A stretch of DNA of 44,803 nucleotides from Phoronis australis. Taxonomy: Eukaryota > Phoronida > Phoronidae. The notes under the pieces were generated by a model. That model did not search any database. It was not told the origin of the DNA and worked only from the letters and a program-made list of their open reading frames with translations. The translations under genes were made by a program, and so were the position numbers. The DNA is taken from assembly GCA_002633005.1 (NCBI GenBank), contig NMRA01000116.1:109720-154522 (forward strand), in the 5' to 3' direction. The first letter of the stretch is position 1. Every line of letters begins with the position of its first letter. Positions 21,386 through 33,525 of this stretch are shown one piece after another.

Positions 21386-21478
21386 CATGGTGTTGGTCAC
21401 TTTCTTGCACAACCCAGTAACGATAACAGCGTCATAAATGTTGTAGATGCTTGCACAAAGGAACATCTTATCCTTCAT
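21386..21478 (-). CDS. Prominin B, exon: end of extracellular loop 2
   Basis: Thirty-one codons (MKDKMFLCASIYNIYDAVIV, then TGLCKKVTNTM), phase 0 at both ends. The acceptor is TTTTACTTAG, the donor GTAACT. It matches the human region '[20 protein letters not shown]' just before the last membrane segment. The two Cys, 15 residues apart, fit the conserved pair there. Confidence 0.85.
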
Positions 21479-21726
21479 CTAAGTAAAAAATAAAAAAAAA
21501 TCAAAATTATAAGACCAAAGAGCTTCAACAAGACATAAAGATAACACCTTTCATCATATGTAAGCAGGCCGCTCAGCGAGGCCATAATGACAACAGTATA
21601 ACAAAACAGAGAGAACATCCCATAAACCGTGGTTGAGCTAACAAATACGACGAGTTATTTGACCCCAATAGTGACACTTCTTCAATACTTGATTGATCAG
21701 GTGCCAGACAGACAGCACATACTCAC

Positions 21727-21795
21727 CATTGTCAGAAGATGATCCACAGACAATATTGCAGTATCAACCAGGCGTTCAATATAAGCATCAGATAA
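21727..21795 (-). CDS. Prominin B, exon: helix of extracellular loop 2
   Basis: Twenty-three codons (LSDAYIERLVDTAILSVDHL, then LTM), phase 0 at both ends, with acceptor CTATTTCTAG and donor GTGAGT. It aligns with human '[20 protein letters not shown]'. The intron to the next exon is about 250 bp, the shortest in this gene. Confidence 0.8.
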
Positions 21796-22062
21796 CTAGA
21801 AATAGAAGATTGGGCAGTCATCTACAGTCTGTAGTTAACTAAGTTAGGTATTATATATAACTCGTTCCTGTAAGAAATCAGTATCCTAACACCTACGAGG
21901 TGGCTGAATACGTGCCTTTGCAGCTCTATGGTTCCAAAATCACAGATTAAGCCTGTAAACACTCTCAATACAAACAAGGTGAAAAGTGAAGAAAGACTTT
22001 TCAATTTTTAAATGTTACTGAAGTAGCCCAACAGCAGTATAGAACAGAAAGTGTTTCTCACC

Positions 22063-23720
22063 AACCAAAAAGGATGAAATGGAGCTTTAACAAATGCGCC
22101 CACGAATGCACCGCTAACGTTGTGCTTCTAGGGGTGTTTATTTGGAACATAAAACTTTGCAACCGGATGGCACAAAATATGTCAAATCCATCTGAGAACT
22201 TGTATACGTCATCAAAGCTATTTGCCAAATTTCATAAAAATCTGTCAAGGAACTTCTGAGAAAACAGACGAAAATGAAAAAATGAAATTGTCACTAAGAG
22301 GCTATAAGCGCAAAAAACATAACTGCCACAAAGAGGCACCAAAGTAGATAGTCGTCGGAAAACCATTGTCAGACTTCCTCTTCCCATTAGGAACATAAAT
22401 GCCAATTTCCACAACCATCCTTAGAGTGGTTTGGTTGACAGAAGGGCAGACGTCAAATAACAAGACTCGAAAACAGTAAAATGGCCACAAGGTGGCGCAA
22501 AATGCCTCGAATTTCACCGAAAACCAGATGATAGCGTCACCTCACTTATAGATGCCTAACTGCCAAATTTTATGAAAAACCATTGACGATCCTTTAAGAT
22601 AGAGGTAAACGTAAAAAACTAAAATTGCCACTAGGGGGCACACTGGTAGCCCGATCCGTCCAAAAGTCGTCATCCTCTGTAGTCAACTTCATATAAATAC
22701 ACCAGCAAAATTCAATAAAGATCCTGTAGAGCATTTAAGAGATACAGCCACGGACACAAAAACAAACAAAACTGCCACTAGGAGGCGCCATAGTATTCCA
22801 AGTCATCAAAATCATCATCAGCCGCCCTCTTCACAGTAAGAACATATATACCAACTCTCAAAATCATACCTAGAGCGGTTTGGTTGATAGAACGGCAGAC
22901 ACCAAAAAAGACTCGAAAATAGTAAAAATGGCCACTAGGTGTCGCAAAATACCCCGAATCCGTCCGAAAAGGGGAGGATGACATCACCTCACTAATAGAT
23001 GTCTAACAGCCAAATTTTATGAAAATCCGTTGAGGACCTCCAAATCTACAGATGTAAACGTAAAAAAATTAAAATTGCCACTAGGGGGCACACCAGTAGT
23101 CGGAGAGGTCCGAAATTCGTTATCATCTGTTGTCACCGTCATTGAAACACATCTGCCAAATCTCATTAAGATCCTGTGAAAGGTTTAGGAGATACAGCCA
23201 TGGGCGCAAAAACAAACACAAATGCCACTAGAAGGCGCCACAGTTGTCGAACTCGTCGGAAAAACATCGTCAGTCGCCCTCTTCACAGTAAAAAACATAT
23301 ATGCTAGTTTTCAAAATCATTCCTAGAGCGGTTTGGTTGATAGAACGAGGACGCCAAAAAACTCGAAGACAGTAAAAATGGCCACTAGGTGGCGCAAAGT
23401 AACTTGAATCCATCCGAAAATAGGAGGATGGCATCATTTTACTAACAGATGCCTAACTTCCAAATTTTATGAAAATCCGTTGAGGACATCCGAAGACACA
23501 GAGGTAAGCGTAAAAAAGTAAAATTGCCACTAGGGGGCACACCAGTAGTTGGAGAGGTCTGAAATTCGTCGTCATCCCTTGTCAGCTTCATAGGAACACA
23601 TCTGCCAAATCTCATCTAGATCCTGTGAGGGGTTTAGGAGATACAGCTGCGGACGCTGGACAGAGATGACGGCAATATGCCAACACATATAAATATGTGG
23701 GCGCATAAAAATGTGAATGT
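22063..23720 (+). repeat. Box-bearing higher-order repeat, block 1
   Basis: The head is at about 22080 (aaatgcgcccacgaatgcac, then gtgcttctaggggtgtttat). It is followed by the body of alternating monomers and the tail hairpin at 23677-23706. Boxes occur at 22628, 22775, 22932, 23078, 23223, 23382 and 23527, that is every 145-159 bp, with every third one of the same type (450 and 449 bp apart). Four boxes fit CCASYAGRKGGC exactly (22628, 23078, 23382, 23527). Frames here are not genes. The block fills part of the intron between the exons at 21795 and 24206. Confidence 0.85.
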
Positions 23721-24205
23721 AAAGGACTAGCAGTACAAGTCTGTCAACACCGTACAAGAATGAAGTTTTAGCTCACGTCATATAATTTAATTGCTAGCCC
23801 AATTTTCATTTTAATACTCGTTTATTCTGACGTATGCTGGCATTCAGATGATCACCAGTAGCTACCACAGGCTTATGTTTATCCCGAATTCTGAACACTC
23901 GCTGTAAATGTCCCAAGCTCAACGAAAAAATCCGCTTTCGTTAACATTTTAGCACGAAATGTTTATTAGATGAAACGAAGGTGGATCATTATAATGTTGA
24001 CTATATTTTTCTTCAGCCTGATTGGCTCTAATTAATAGCTTGATTGACATGATGAAACTAAAAACCCAAATCCCTGAATGATGATCCTCTGTTTGACATA
24101 CTGGCACACGGATGCGCACGCGCGCACAAAAAAGCAAACCCATTTCATTAAAGGCATTTTAATGGCTACTTCAAAGATGTCTACATTCAGCTAGCCCTAA
24201 TTTAC

Positions 24206-24286
24206 CGTTGTGATGACTGTAACTGAGGCATCCTTTAGCACTGGTTCCAGGGCAACTAATCTGTTGAGGCTGTCATTGACAAGGCT
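24206..24286 (-). CDS. Prominin B, exon: helix of extracellular loop 2
   Basis: Twenty-seven codons (SLVNDSLNRLVALEPVLKDA, then SVTVITT), phase 0 both ends. The acceptor is CTTCTTATTTCAG and the donor is GTAAAT. It fits human '[22 protein letters not shown]', an amphipathic helix before the final membrane segment. Confidence 0.82.
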
Positions 24287-25815
24287 CTGAAATAAGAAGA
24301 TGAGTTGGATGCTAAATATCAACACGTAATATTTGTGTCAATATAGAGTGTACAACATGCAGTGGAACCAATTTAAGACAGAATTAATGGGACGCTCTAA
24401 ACGGAATAATTGTCTTGACCAACCTTAAGGTTGTTCAGCTCACCCAGACTGTGACCTTTTTTCAATATAGCACTCTGTAAGTATAACAGAACATACTAGT
24501 AGCTAGTGTATCAACAGTGCATGCACTGTTTTGTTGTACATGACTTATAAAAGACCGCATAAGGTAAATTGCACCAAGTTATTCACAGCAAATAACAGAA
24601 TTACATCATGACAGATTGTCGAGACCTTGACCTTAACTATCAAAATTCCCAAACAAACTGCAAATATTTGTTCAGCAGATATGTGATTTTATGTCCAAGC
24701 TATTGGCGTTACAATGAGTTGCCTAACAAAACAAGATTTTGTTTTCAGTTTTTTGAACTAAATCATTCAAACTGGTAATGGCACAACAGCATCTGTTCAG
24801 TATCAGTCACAACAAAACCCGTCTCTAGTATTGTGACATCAGCAGAGACTGTATGACTTACTACTACATAAAGAGATGAGGTTCCTTACGTCAATACATA
24901 GTACAAGGTTCAATGTCCACAGTCACAAGGCCAAATCTAAGTGAGTTTTGAATACGAGATTCGATTACAAAATTACTAAAACAGCACATTCAAAATAATC
25001 ATTGGTTATAGTGAGAACCTTTGAGACAAAAAGAGAATTTTCAATTTCCACAAAGAATAAAAAAGCTCATATTTCTGGAATTAGTAAACCATGCAAGATA
25101 CCTGTAAGTCACAATGCACTCTCACTAAAACTCATTCATAAAATGCGCTAGCACAGTAATCAAAGTTTTAAAGAGAGTCTTGGCAGCACATTACATAAAT
25201 TGTCACATAATTTATCCCATACGCGTTGAATCTGTCGAGGGAAATACAGCCATGTAATAAAATTTTTCGTATTCACCTCCCGCACTACTTCAACCGTGAC
25301 CTCTGACATGGAAAGTTCAAAAGGTAGGTCAATGTCAACTTGACGTCTTCAGCCAGTTCGATACTCAAACTTTCCGAATATAGTTTAAATACAGTAATTG
25401 CAACAGTGTAACTAACACTCGACATGCAACCAGGCCTTAAACATAAAATCTGGAACAAAACTGTTAATTATAAGACACTTATGTCTCAGTTTTCAATTGC
25501 TGAATACTATATCGTCTGCAACTCAGGCGCCGATTCCTAGGAAACTAAAATATCAAATGTTGTTTTTTAACTAGTTCCAGGAGATGTTACAAGTTCACTG
25601 CACAGTTGCCGTTGTTTTCATCTTTGTTGCCTCTTTTCAAGAAATAAATTGTTACTTTAAAAACTGTTTCTTTTACAAGAGAAAACTTGTAACCTAACGC
25701 GCAAGTACATACATATAGGCTGTGATCTGCCATGTGGACAGTCTGGGTGAAGTATTTAAAAAATCTGCCGAAAAAATGTAAGAAACTTAGGAATTCAAAG
25801 CGCATGGGATAAATA

Positions 25816-25953
25816 CAAAACATACCTTGATTGGCGTACAAGAAGTAATATCCCAGTCGACCTTATTCCGCGTATCGACCAAAGGTCGAGGTCGATACGC
25901 GGTATAATGTCTTGGGGGATATTACTTCATGTACGCCACTCTCGACATGTTTT
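25816..25953. mobile_element. Foldback/MITE with ~60-bp arms
   Basis: TGGCGTACAAGAAGTAATAT at 25832 pairs with ATATTACTTCATGTACGCCA ending at 25938. Inner blocks CCGCGTATCGACC and GGTCGATACGCGG pair perfectly around AAAGGTCGA, and outer AAAACAT/ATGTTTT also pair. The whole 138 bp folds into one stem. No gene inside. Confidence 0.8.
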
Positions 25954-26648
25954 GTGTATATACAACGTCTGAATCGGCATGTTATCTCGTTCATGATAAT
26001 TATGCAAATTACTGGTACTTGAACATCAGCATACCATAGACTTCATATAACAATAAAACTCTGGTACAAAGTAGGCAAATAGTCACAGAGATCTTTCATT
26101 TTCAGACCCAGTTTTCTCCACCTAATAACAGACATCAAAATGCTGGACACCCTGTAAGTGACTACTGCCCAGACAAGTTTTTGTTAAACGTAACGCTTTG
26201 AAAACCTCAGTCTTTTGATGAATTCTTGGATGCGGAGTGTTTAGTCATATCAACAACAGTACAATATCAACACTAGGTAGTCATGGACAGCATTATCTCC
26301 CGCTCAAGTTTTTGCAAGAAATGTGCACATAAGGGCATTTCCCTACATGGATGGATAAATACTGCCATACTGCAAAATGCCGAAGAAATACCCTATAAAT
26401 GGTACTTAGTAAGCACAGTGACCTTAAAAATTTCTTGCACACAAAAGCACGTTTCCATACATTAATGCATGAAAAACAAGTATGGGCTAAAATTCAAAAT
26501 ACTATGGTAGTAGTATTTCTGGTACAACATTGGGCATGGTTAGTTGATGAGCCCCTATGAAGAAGTAGACATTTTAAAACTCTTGGAAGAGAATCGCTAT
26601 TTGGATATTAGGAGATCCAGCTTCCTTCAGAACATTTATGCAGAATAC

Positions 26649-26720
26649 CATGCTCTCCTTGAGTCTGGGTAGAGAATCTTTGATTCTGTGCATTCTCTTC
26701 ACAAGGTTGTCAACCTTTTC
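26649..26720 (-). CDS. Prominin B, exon: helix of extracellular loop 2
   Basis: Twenty-four codons (EKVDNLVKRMHRIKDSLPRL, then KESM), phase 0 both ends. The acceptor is GACTGTTTTGCAG. The donor chosen is ATG/GTATTC because it is the only one that keeps phase 0 and fits the family length. The open frame runs on for about 25 codons to a TAA, so the right-hand boundary is less certain. It aligns with human 'L-x-x-S-L-K-R-D-A-Q-T-I-K-x-I'. Confidence 0.7.
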
Positions 26721-27199
26721 CTGCAAAACAGTCATACAGTAAAAAAATGTCAATGTTGACAGAAAATGGAGAGCACATTCTCCAACAGGCTGGAACAGAA
26801 GCGTGTGTTAAGTGGTTACTTGAATCACAGGAAGGGTAGATGGACCTTTTATTTGCAAAAAATGCCGCGTGTGTATACTATCACAGTTCAACTGGGCCTT
26901 GTTATGATGTACAGTACAAGACAAAAGTAATCAGACATAATGCTATTTCCTAGACATGAATTCTATTTCCTGTTATTTCCTCTTCACAGGGATGGGAATG
27001 GGTGTTCATGAAAAAGCACAAAACAAGATAATGGTCTTTGTGGGCATCCAAGCGTCAGGGGGATCTCCAAACAGAAAAATTTAGAAAAATAAGGAGCCTT
27101 ACAAACCACTTTTCTGAGAACTGAGCTGTAAGTAGATCTTTTGTTATTCTGTAACATTATGATCATACCAATCCCATGGTGTATTTGGCATTTTGAGTA

Positions 27200-28600
27200 A
27201 AAGAGGCAATACAAAAGGGAAGCATACTGGTGTAGAGCAGCTGATGGTGGGTAGTTTTGTAAGAACTGTTCTGATTGGCTATCATGCTCTTGCCACCAGT
27301 GTTTTGTGCAACCATACTGTAGATAACATGTATTGTACCTTGAAACTAAACGAGACTAAAGGTGGTGAAAATGTGAATAACACTATCAATCGTCGTAGGA
27401 GTGAATTATGATCAGGTATTATGAAGGCACATACCCCTACCCTCCTCGATAAATGAAAAAACTTAACAGATTTGGCATAATATAAAAAGTCGTTATTTTT
27501 ACTCAAAAAGTGGAAATCCACCGAAAAGCGGCATTCTCGGTCATACTAACGATGAATTTGGCTTCCACCCAGTTGTCTTCAAGGGGAATTCTGGGTCATT
27601 TTGTCCGAACACACTCAGTTAACTTATACTGTAACAGCACGAGACAACAAAAATGATATTTTAAATAGCATATTAGACCAGTGCAACATTATATCCAGAG
27701 CATTTCAATTAATATTCAACTGAAATGGTAGGGCTATAACAAACCAAAATCCAAAATGCCATTCGTGTTCATACCAAAAGCTAGAATTACACGCGAAAAG
27801 AAAAGGCTTTCAACATGACCCACAACTACTACCGTTTTCATAATTTGTGGGTCCAGGCAACATGGACCAGATACAGTGGTTAAATACAAATGATTAACTG
27901 GATGGACCCATTAACCAAATGGATACTTCTCGTATTTGTCAGCCATTGTTGCGGGGGCATTTATATGGAAAAAATACTGTAAAGTTATTTGTGTTAATGC
28001 ATTCAAGTTTTCGACCTGGGTTTGGCAGTCGACAGCCAGCTATGACAAAGTGTACACATGCGAGAAAGCTGTCTGGACACAGTGGAACATTTGTGCCAAT
28101 GGAGGAGACTTATGACATTCATCGGACAAATTGTGACCGCAGGAGGGTCGTTGAAGTCGGACGCTGACAGTCTGTTTATGTGAAGGAACCAACCACAAGT
28201 GGATCATGCACGAACTGTGTTAAATGATAAGCAGGACTCTGACTAGGCATTACTAGGTTGAGTGCCCATGGAGAGTGGTAGACCTTGTTATTCAGTTTAT
28301 TAGTGTGTGTATGAATTCAATGTTTGAAGTTTCAATCAAATACTGCTTCATTTAATTTGATTCTCTTTAATTGTCTGGATAAAGTCACTTCGTGCAAGAG
28401 TGACCATATAAAAAGTGTCACTGAGACCATCGCCTGAAATCTTTGTAGAAGTTCCAAAGGCCATTAAATTTTTTCGATTTTTCTAAGCATCAACAGGCTG
28501 AAGCATACAACTACAAATAGTGACCTCACATGCCAAATGCATTTCCCAAACAAGTAACTACAAATTTATTTGTGGAATTCTAGGAACACATGTCAGAACA
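27200..28600. other. Prominin B intron, no gene seen
   Basis: Part of the intron 26721-31629 (4.9 kb) to the left of the repeat block. Several frames of 60-80 codons on both strands lack motifs or flanking splice signals. Confidence 0.4.
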
Positions 28601-29177
28601 AGAGCTACGCGGAGCGTTGAAATTTCCGCGTTGAAATGCGCCCACGAGTGCACCGCTAACGCTTCTAGGGGTGTTTAATTGAATCATAAAAATGGCCACT
28701 AGATGAAGCAAACTATGTTGAATCCATCCAAACATTGGTATGTATCATCAAAGCTACTGAATTTCATAAACAAGAGCAACACGGAGCATGGAAATGCGCC
28801 CATGAATGCATTGCAAATGGTGTGCTTTTAGGGTTATTTATTTGTATCATAAAAATGGCCACCAGATGGCACAAAAAAATACAATCCATCCAAAAACAGG
28901 AACGTGCCATATTTCATAAAAATGTGTCAAGGAACTTCAGAGAAACAAAGGAAAACAGAATAACATGAAATTGCCACTAGTGGGCACAGTGTCCATTGGA
29001 TCCGCCTGAAAGTCGTCGTCTGTTGTTACCTTCATATAAATACACTTACTAAATTTAGTAAAGATCCTGCAGTGGATTTTGGATGTTACAACTATGGGCG
29101 CAAAACAAAACTACCACTAGGAGGCGCCACAATAGTCAGTCAACATCATCAAAGGTAGTCTTCACACTGAGGACATA
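28598..29177 (+). repeat. Box-bearing higher-order repeat, block 2 (left part)
   Basis: It starts with two heads in tandem (aagagctacgcggagcgttg at about 28606 and aagagcaacacggagcatgg at about 28770), then monomers. The box at 28859-28870 (CCACCAGATGGC) fits the CTCF core consensus exactly. Others near 28974 and 29113 are off by one or two. The block is cut at 29178 by the 1-kb transposon and resumes at 30190. Confidence 0.8.
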
Positions 29178-29179
29178 TA

Positions 29180-30187
29180 CCGTATTCGCCGTAATAACCG
29201 CCCAGGGCGCTTAGAAAAGTTCGGTTCAGGGGGGGCGCTTATTATAACCCAAGGCGGTTGAAACCCGGTCTCCGAAACGGGTGAAATCGGAACCTAAGAT
29301 TCATCAAATTTACGCTCTGTGACGCATGTAATCTATGAAAGACTTTCAACAAAACTGTGGTGCATTGCTATCAAACTTTGCTGCTAAATTACGATCATTT
29401 TACAGAAAATTGTGCTGAAATCCCAGGGCGAAAACTCGTCAACTGACTGCTTCGAAATCGCCGTCTTCGATATGGCGACTTCAATGCTTGAATAAAAATG
29501 GTTTCGATAAAGTACCTGAAATCCTCAATAAATTTTATAAGTAGCGTCTCTAAGGTTTTTAAGTTCCTGTGGAGTCTGGATTAACGGCAGGTTTAAGTAT
29601 AAATCTGTGCAACATCGTGCCATCTACATGTATAATCGGCAACACGGCGAGAAAAATGTCTGGACGAACACACATGTTGTTGTCACGTGACGTTTGTTTT
29701 GAAGTTCGTCTGCGAGTAAGCGAGCGCGTGCGTGTCACCAGAGTTCATTTGCCAAAGCAGAGACCGTCTTTCGGCCAGAGCCACGCAATCTAACTAGCTA
29801 GATGTGTCTAAAGAAATTTGCACAAGCAGTANCGTGCGTTTAACACCGAGTTATTTTTATTCATGAGACAGTCGATGTGTCTACTGAAAGGTCAGACCAT
29901 GGGACACGGTCGTCGCGAGAGCGTAGCAACGCTGTTGCGTTCTTTTTGAAGCGCTACATTACTTTGTCACGGCTAAATAAAATCGTAGCAGTGCCGCTGG
30001 TGGTCTAAAAGACCCGTGCAAAAATTTTTTTGATAAATTTAAGATGTTACTGTAGCCGAGTTTTAGAACTGTAGGTACGTCATTGTTCGCATGTACACGT
30101 TCATGGACTGGGCGCTTATTTCAGCAAAGTCTGAAAACGCGTGGGGGGCGCTTATAGGGGTATGGGCGGTTATTACGGCGAATACGG
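29180..30187. mobile_element. 1.0-kb TIR DNA transposon nested in the repeat
   Basis: The ends 29180-29203 and 30164-30187 are perfect 24-bp inverted copies, starting CCGTATTCGCCGTAATAACC. Both are flanked by TA. Removing the element joins '...ggacata' to 'tgccaattttcaaa', exactly the host repeat's consensus order, so boundaries and the TA target duplication are secure. Subterminal GGGGGGCGCTTAT motifs lie near both ends. A 74-codon frame at 29569 has no transposase motif, so it is probably non-autonomous. One n at 29832. Tc1/mariner-like by target site only. Confidence 0.88.
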
Positions 30188-30189
30188 TA

Positions 30190-31480
30190 TGCCAATTTTC
30201 AAATGATTTGGTTGATACAGGGGTGGACGCCAAAAACAAGATTTGAAAACAGCAAAAATGGCCACTAGGTGGTGCAAAATACCTCGATTCCATCCAAAAA
30301 CAGGAAGATAGCGTCATCACACCAATAGATGCCTATATTTAAAATTTATGAAAATCTGTTGAGGACCTTTGAAGATATTGAGTTAAACAGAAAAAAGTAA
30401 AATTGCCACTAGGGGGCACAGCAGTAGTTAGATCTGTCCGAAAGTCCTCGCCATTTGTAGTCAACATCATATAAATAAACTTGCTAAATTAAGTAAAGAT
30501 CCTGTGAACGGTTTAGGAGATACAGCCATAGGCGCAACAAAAACAAAACTGCCACTAGGAGGCGCCACAGTAGTCGAAATCGTCGGAAACTATCGTGAAC
30601 ATTCCTCTTCATAGTAAGCACATACATGCCAATTTTCACAATCACCTTTTGAGCGGTTTGGTTGATAGAGGGGAGGACGCAAAAAAACAGACTCGAAAAC
30701 AGTAAAAATGGCCACTAGGTGGCGCAAACTACGTCAAATCAATCCGAAAATGGGAGGATAACGTCATCTTACTAATAGGTGCCTACATACCAAATTTCAT
30801 GAAAATCCGTTCAGGATTTTTGAAGATACAAAGGTAAGCGTAAAAAACTAAAATTGCCACTAGGGGGCACACTGGTAGTCCGATCCGTCTGAAAGTTCGC
30901 ACATGCTGTCCCATTCATGAATGGAACAATTGTGCCAAATTTCATAAACGTAATGTCAAAGGGTTTTGGAGATAGAGCAGCGGACGCCGGACAGACGCCA
31001 CCCGGACGGACGGATGGAGATGACGGCATAATGCGTCCACATATAAATATGTGGGCGCATAAAAATCTGTCAAAGAACTTCTGAGAAACCAAGAAAAACA
31101 AAAAAATGAAATTGCCACTAGGAGGCTATGGGTGCAAAAAAACATAGCTGCCACTAGGAGGTGCCACAGTAGGTGAAGTCGCCGGAAAATCATTGACAGC
31201 CCTCATCTTCACATAAGGAACATACATGCCAATTTCCACAACCATCCTTAACAGAGGTAAGCATAAAAATTAAAATTGCCTCTAGGGGACACACCAGTAC
31301 TTGGAGAGGTCCAAAATTTGTCGTCATCCATCACCAGCTTCACAGGAACACATTAACATATCTCATCAAGATCCTGTGAGGGGTTTAGGTGATATAGCTG
31401 CGGCCGCCGGACACCGGATGGCCAGACAGAGATGATGGCAATATGCAACCACATATATGTTGGCGCATAAAAGCAATGTT
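30190..31480 (+). repeat. Box-bearing higher-order repeat, block 2 (right part)
   Basis: Continues block 2 after the nested transposon. Boxes lie at 30261, 30406, 30552, 30712 and 30857; 30406 to 30857 is 451 bp. Exact consensus fits are at 30406, 30712 and 30857. A tail hairpin is at 31031-31060 (atgcgtccac/gtgggcgcat), then a shortened second unit follows, with another tail near 31440-31470. Confidence 0.85.
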
Positions 31481-31629
31481 GAGCTTTATCCGATAGCCAT
31501 CTTGACTTTAAGTGCAGAACAACATTTAGTAGCAAACATTTTGACTTGGGTTTGATTTCTCATCCATTGAAACAAATCTCAGCAGTGAAAGCCAATCATT
31601 ACCAAGGCGATTGTGCCACAAAAAATTAC

Positions 31630-31767
31630 CTTAAGCCCTTCATCTATTCTGTTAGGGTCATTTGGAAGCAAAAGGTTATTGAAAGCATCTATGGGTGTCT
31701 TGATGGCTTTTTGATATTCCTCCATTTTGTTGACCACACTGTCAAAGTTCGGTAACTCAACATCCAC
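31630..31767 (-). CDS. Prominin B, exon: extracellular loop 2
   Basis: Forty-six codons (VDVELPNFDSVVNKMEEYQK, then AIKTPIDAFNNLLLPNDPNR, IDEGLK), phase 0 both ends, with acceptor GAAATTTGCAG and donor GTAATT. It encodes a helical, charged stretch with no membrane segment, placed as in the middle of the second loop of prominins (human 'Y-D-L-E-A-K-A-N-S-L-P-P-G-N-L'). It is exactly the same length, 138 bp, as the next exon upstream. Confidence 0.82.
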
Positions 31768-31799
31768 CTGCAAATTTCAAACTAAAAATAGACACAACA

Positions 31800-33380
31800 T
31801 CATTCCATGAAATGACGACATATTGGCTTACACCCCATGCCCAGGTTGAGGACAAGCTTATTGGAATGTGCACATTGTTTGGAAGTGACGGCTAAGTTTT
31901 AATGATTTATTTGTGAAGAAAACAAGGATGTCACAAACAGCAATTTTCCCAGTGTTTTTATAAATTCTGTGAGCTATCATACCCTCAGATTTGTAGTGCT
32001 GTACAGTGGGGTATTCAAACGATTCGTACAAAAATGTCCAATGTCTCAACTCAAACTGTCAGTGACTGAAAGAAATTTGTTTTGTCCGAGTCACTTTGGT
32101 CCCTCTTGCATACCAGAATTAGAAATTTGATCAAGCGAGACGCTTTTGTGCTCACACAGTAATCAAAAAGTTTTTAAGAAAGTTTCCTAAATTGCACTTA
32201 ATGTAAGCAGCCTCCCCTTCACTAATGCTAGGACCTTGCTAAAAAGGAAGACTTTGCGACATTACATGCCATGCATTTTAAATGAGAACACGTCACAGCG
32301 TAAGTCCCACGTGCCAGCTATAAGCCCGCCTTCCCTCACAGATTAATTTTTGATTTCTGAAGGCACTAACTGATTGGTCTCAAATTGTTCCTTTGTCAAA
32401 TTGGAGATTACTTCAAAAGAAATGATAGTTTGATATTGCTTAAAAATTTAGATCAAGTAAGTTGGTTTGTCACGACGTGCCAAACATTCATTGTCTCAAC
32501 AGATAATAAAAGGTCAGTTGTTTGCAATCCCTTCATGAGTAAGGAACAAGTTGACACCAATTTGAAAGCTGTCTGCAGTAAGTGCTGCAGATCAGAAGTT
32601 TATGACTAAGAGGGTCTGACACCGGGCACTTTGAATTCCTTCACTGCACGGCATTAAACGTTTGCGGATCTAGAATACCCCAAGGGGTCAACAGCAATTT
32701 TTGAAGAAATGTCAGTGTAAACTCTAAAGACGGTATTCTGGTGGCAGTGGTGGATTAAGGTTTGTACAGTAGGTGTCCCGAGGAAAAAATGGTATCTGCG
32801 TCAGTAACAATAAATCGTACACAAAGTGCCAACTATTCGGATAATTGGCACCCGCGGTTTGCTATATGACTAAACAAGTAATGAGCTCTAACAGTGTGTC
32901 CTAATCGTGTACGCGATAGTCCATTTGTTGTAATCAACCTGGTCAATGCTAGACACAACTGGCTGAAATTTAGAGACGAGAGCCGAGATTTTGGCCATAT
33001 CAAATTTCCAACGTATACAAGCTGTCTTTTTACAGGTAGCAAATGTAATGCAACTTGTGTGAATCTGGCTGCTATTTGCTACTTGTCAAATCAAGTTCAA
33101 AGGAGCACTAAGAGAGAACAGCCCTCCCATAGACTTGTAAACATGTTGCGTGAACATGGCAGATAGTTCAGAATTGATCTAATTTTGACACGTTTCATTG
33201 TCTAGTGCTTCCACCAAATTTTGCAAATTTTTGGATGAGCCAAAGAAAGTTTCAAACCATGGTATAATATGTTATAAAATGTCACAAAACAGCGATGTTT
33301 CTACTAATTCTTAAATGATCAACTTACCAAACTTTGTGGTGGAAAATGTGGAATTTACCACTAGTGATCCTTAATATAAT
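31800..33380. other. Prominin B intron, no gene seen
   Basis: The intron 31768-33387 (1.6 kb) holds no box repeats and no recognised element. Frames on both strands near 31579-33166 have no motif outside the exon. Confidence 0.5.
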
Positions 33381-33387
33381 ATCTCAC

Positions 33388-33525
33388 CTCTTCAATCATT
33401 GCCGGTAAGTTAAAATCTAGTGCATTCAAATATGAATCCATGCTGCTTCTCAAGTCTTTGTTCAAAATCGTGTGCCCTTCAATGTTGGCTACAAAATCTT
33501 TGAAGGCTGGACGATACATTTGCTC
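33388..33525 (-). CDS. Prominin B, exon: extracellular loop 2
   Basis: Forty-six codons (EQMYRPAFKDFVANIEGHTI, then LNKDLRSSMDSYLNALDFNL, PAMIEE), phase 0 both ends, with acceptor GGCTTTGTATAG and donor GTGAGA. It fits the human stretch ending 'N-L-Q-D-F...M-N-Y-D-S-Y-L', with SYL conserved. Confidence 0.82.

Noticed and set aside
27919-28167. 82-codon plus-strand frame as an exon
   Set aside because: No recognised domain and no convincing acceptor/donor pair around it.
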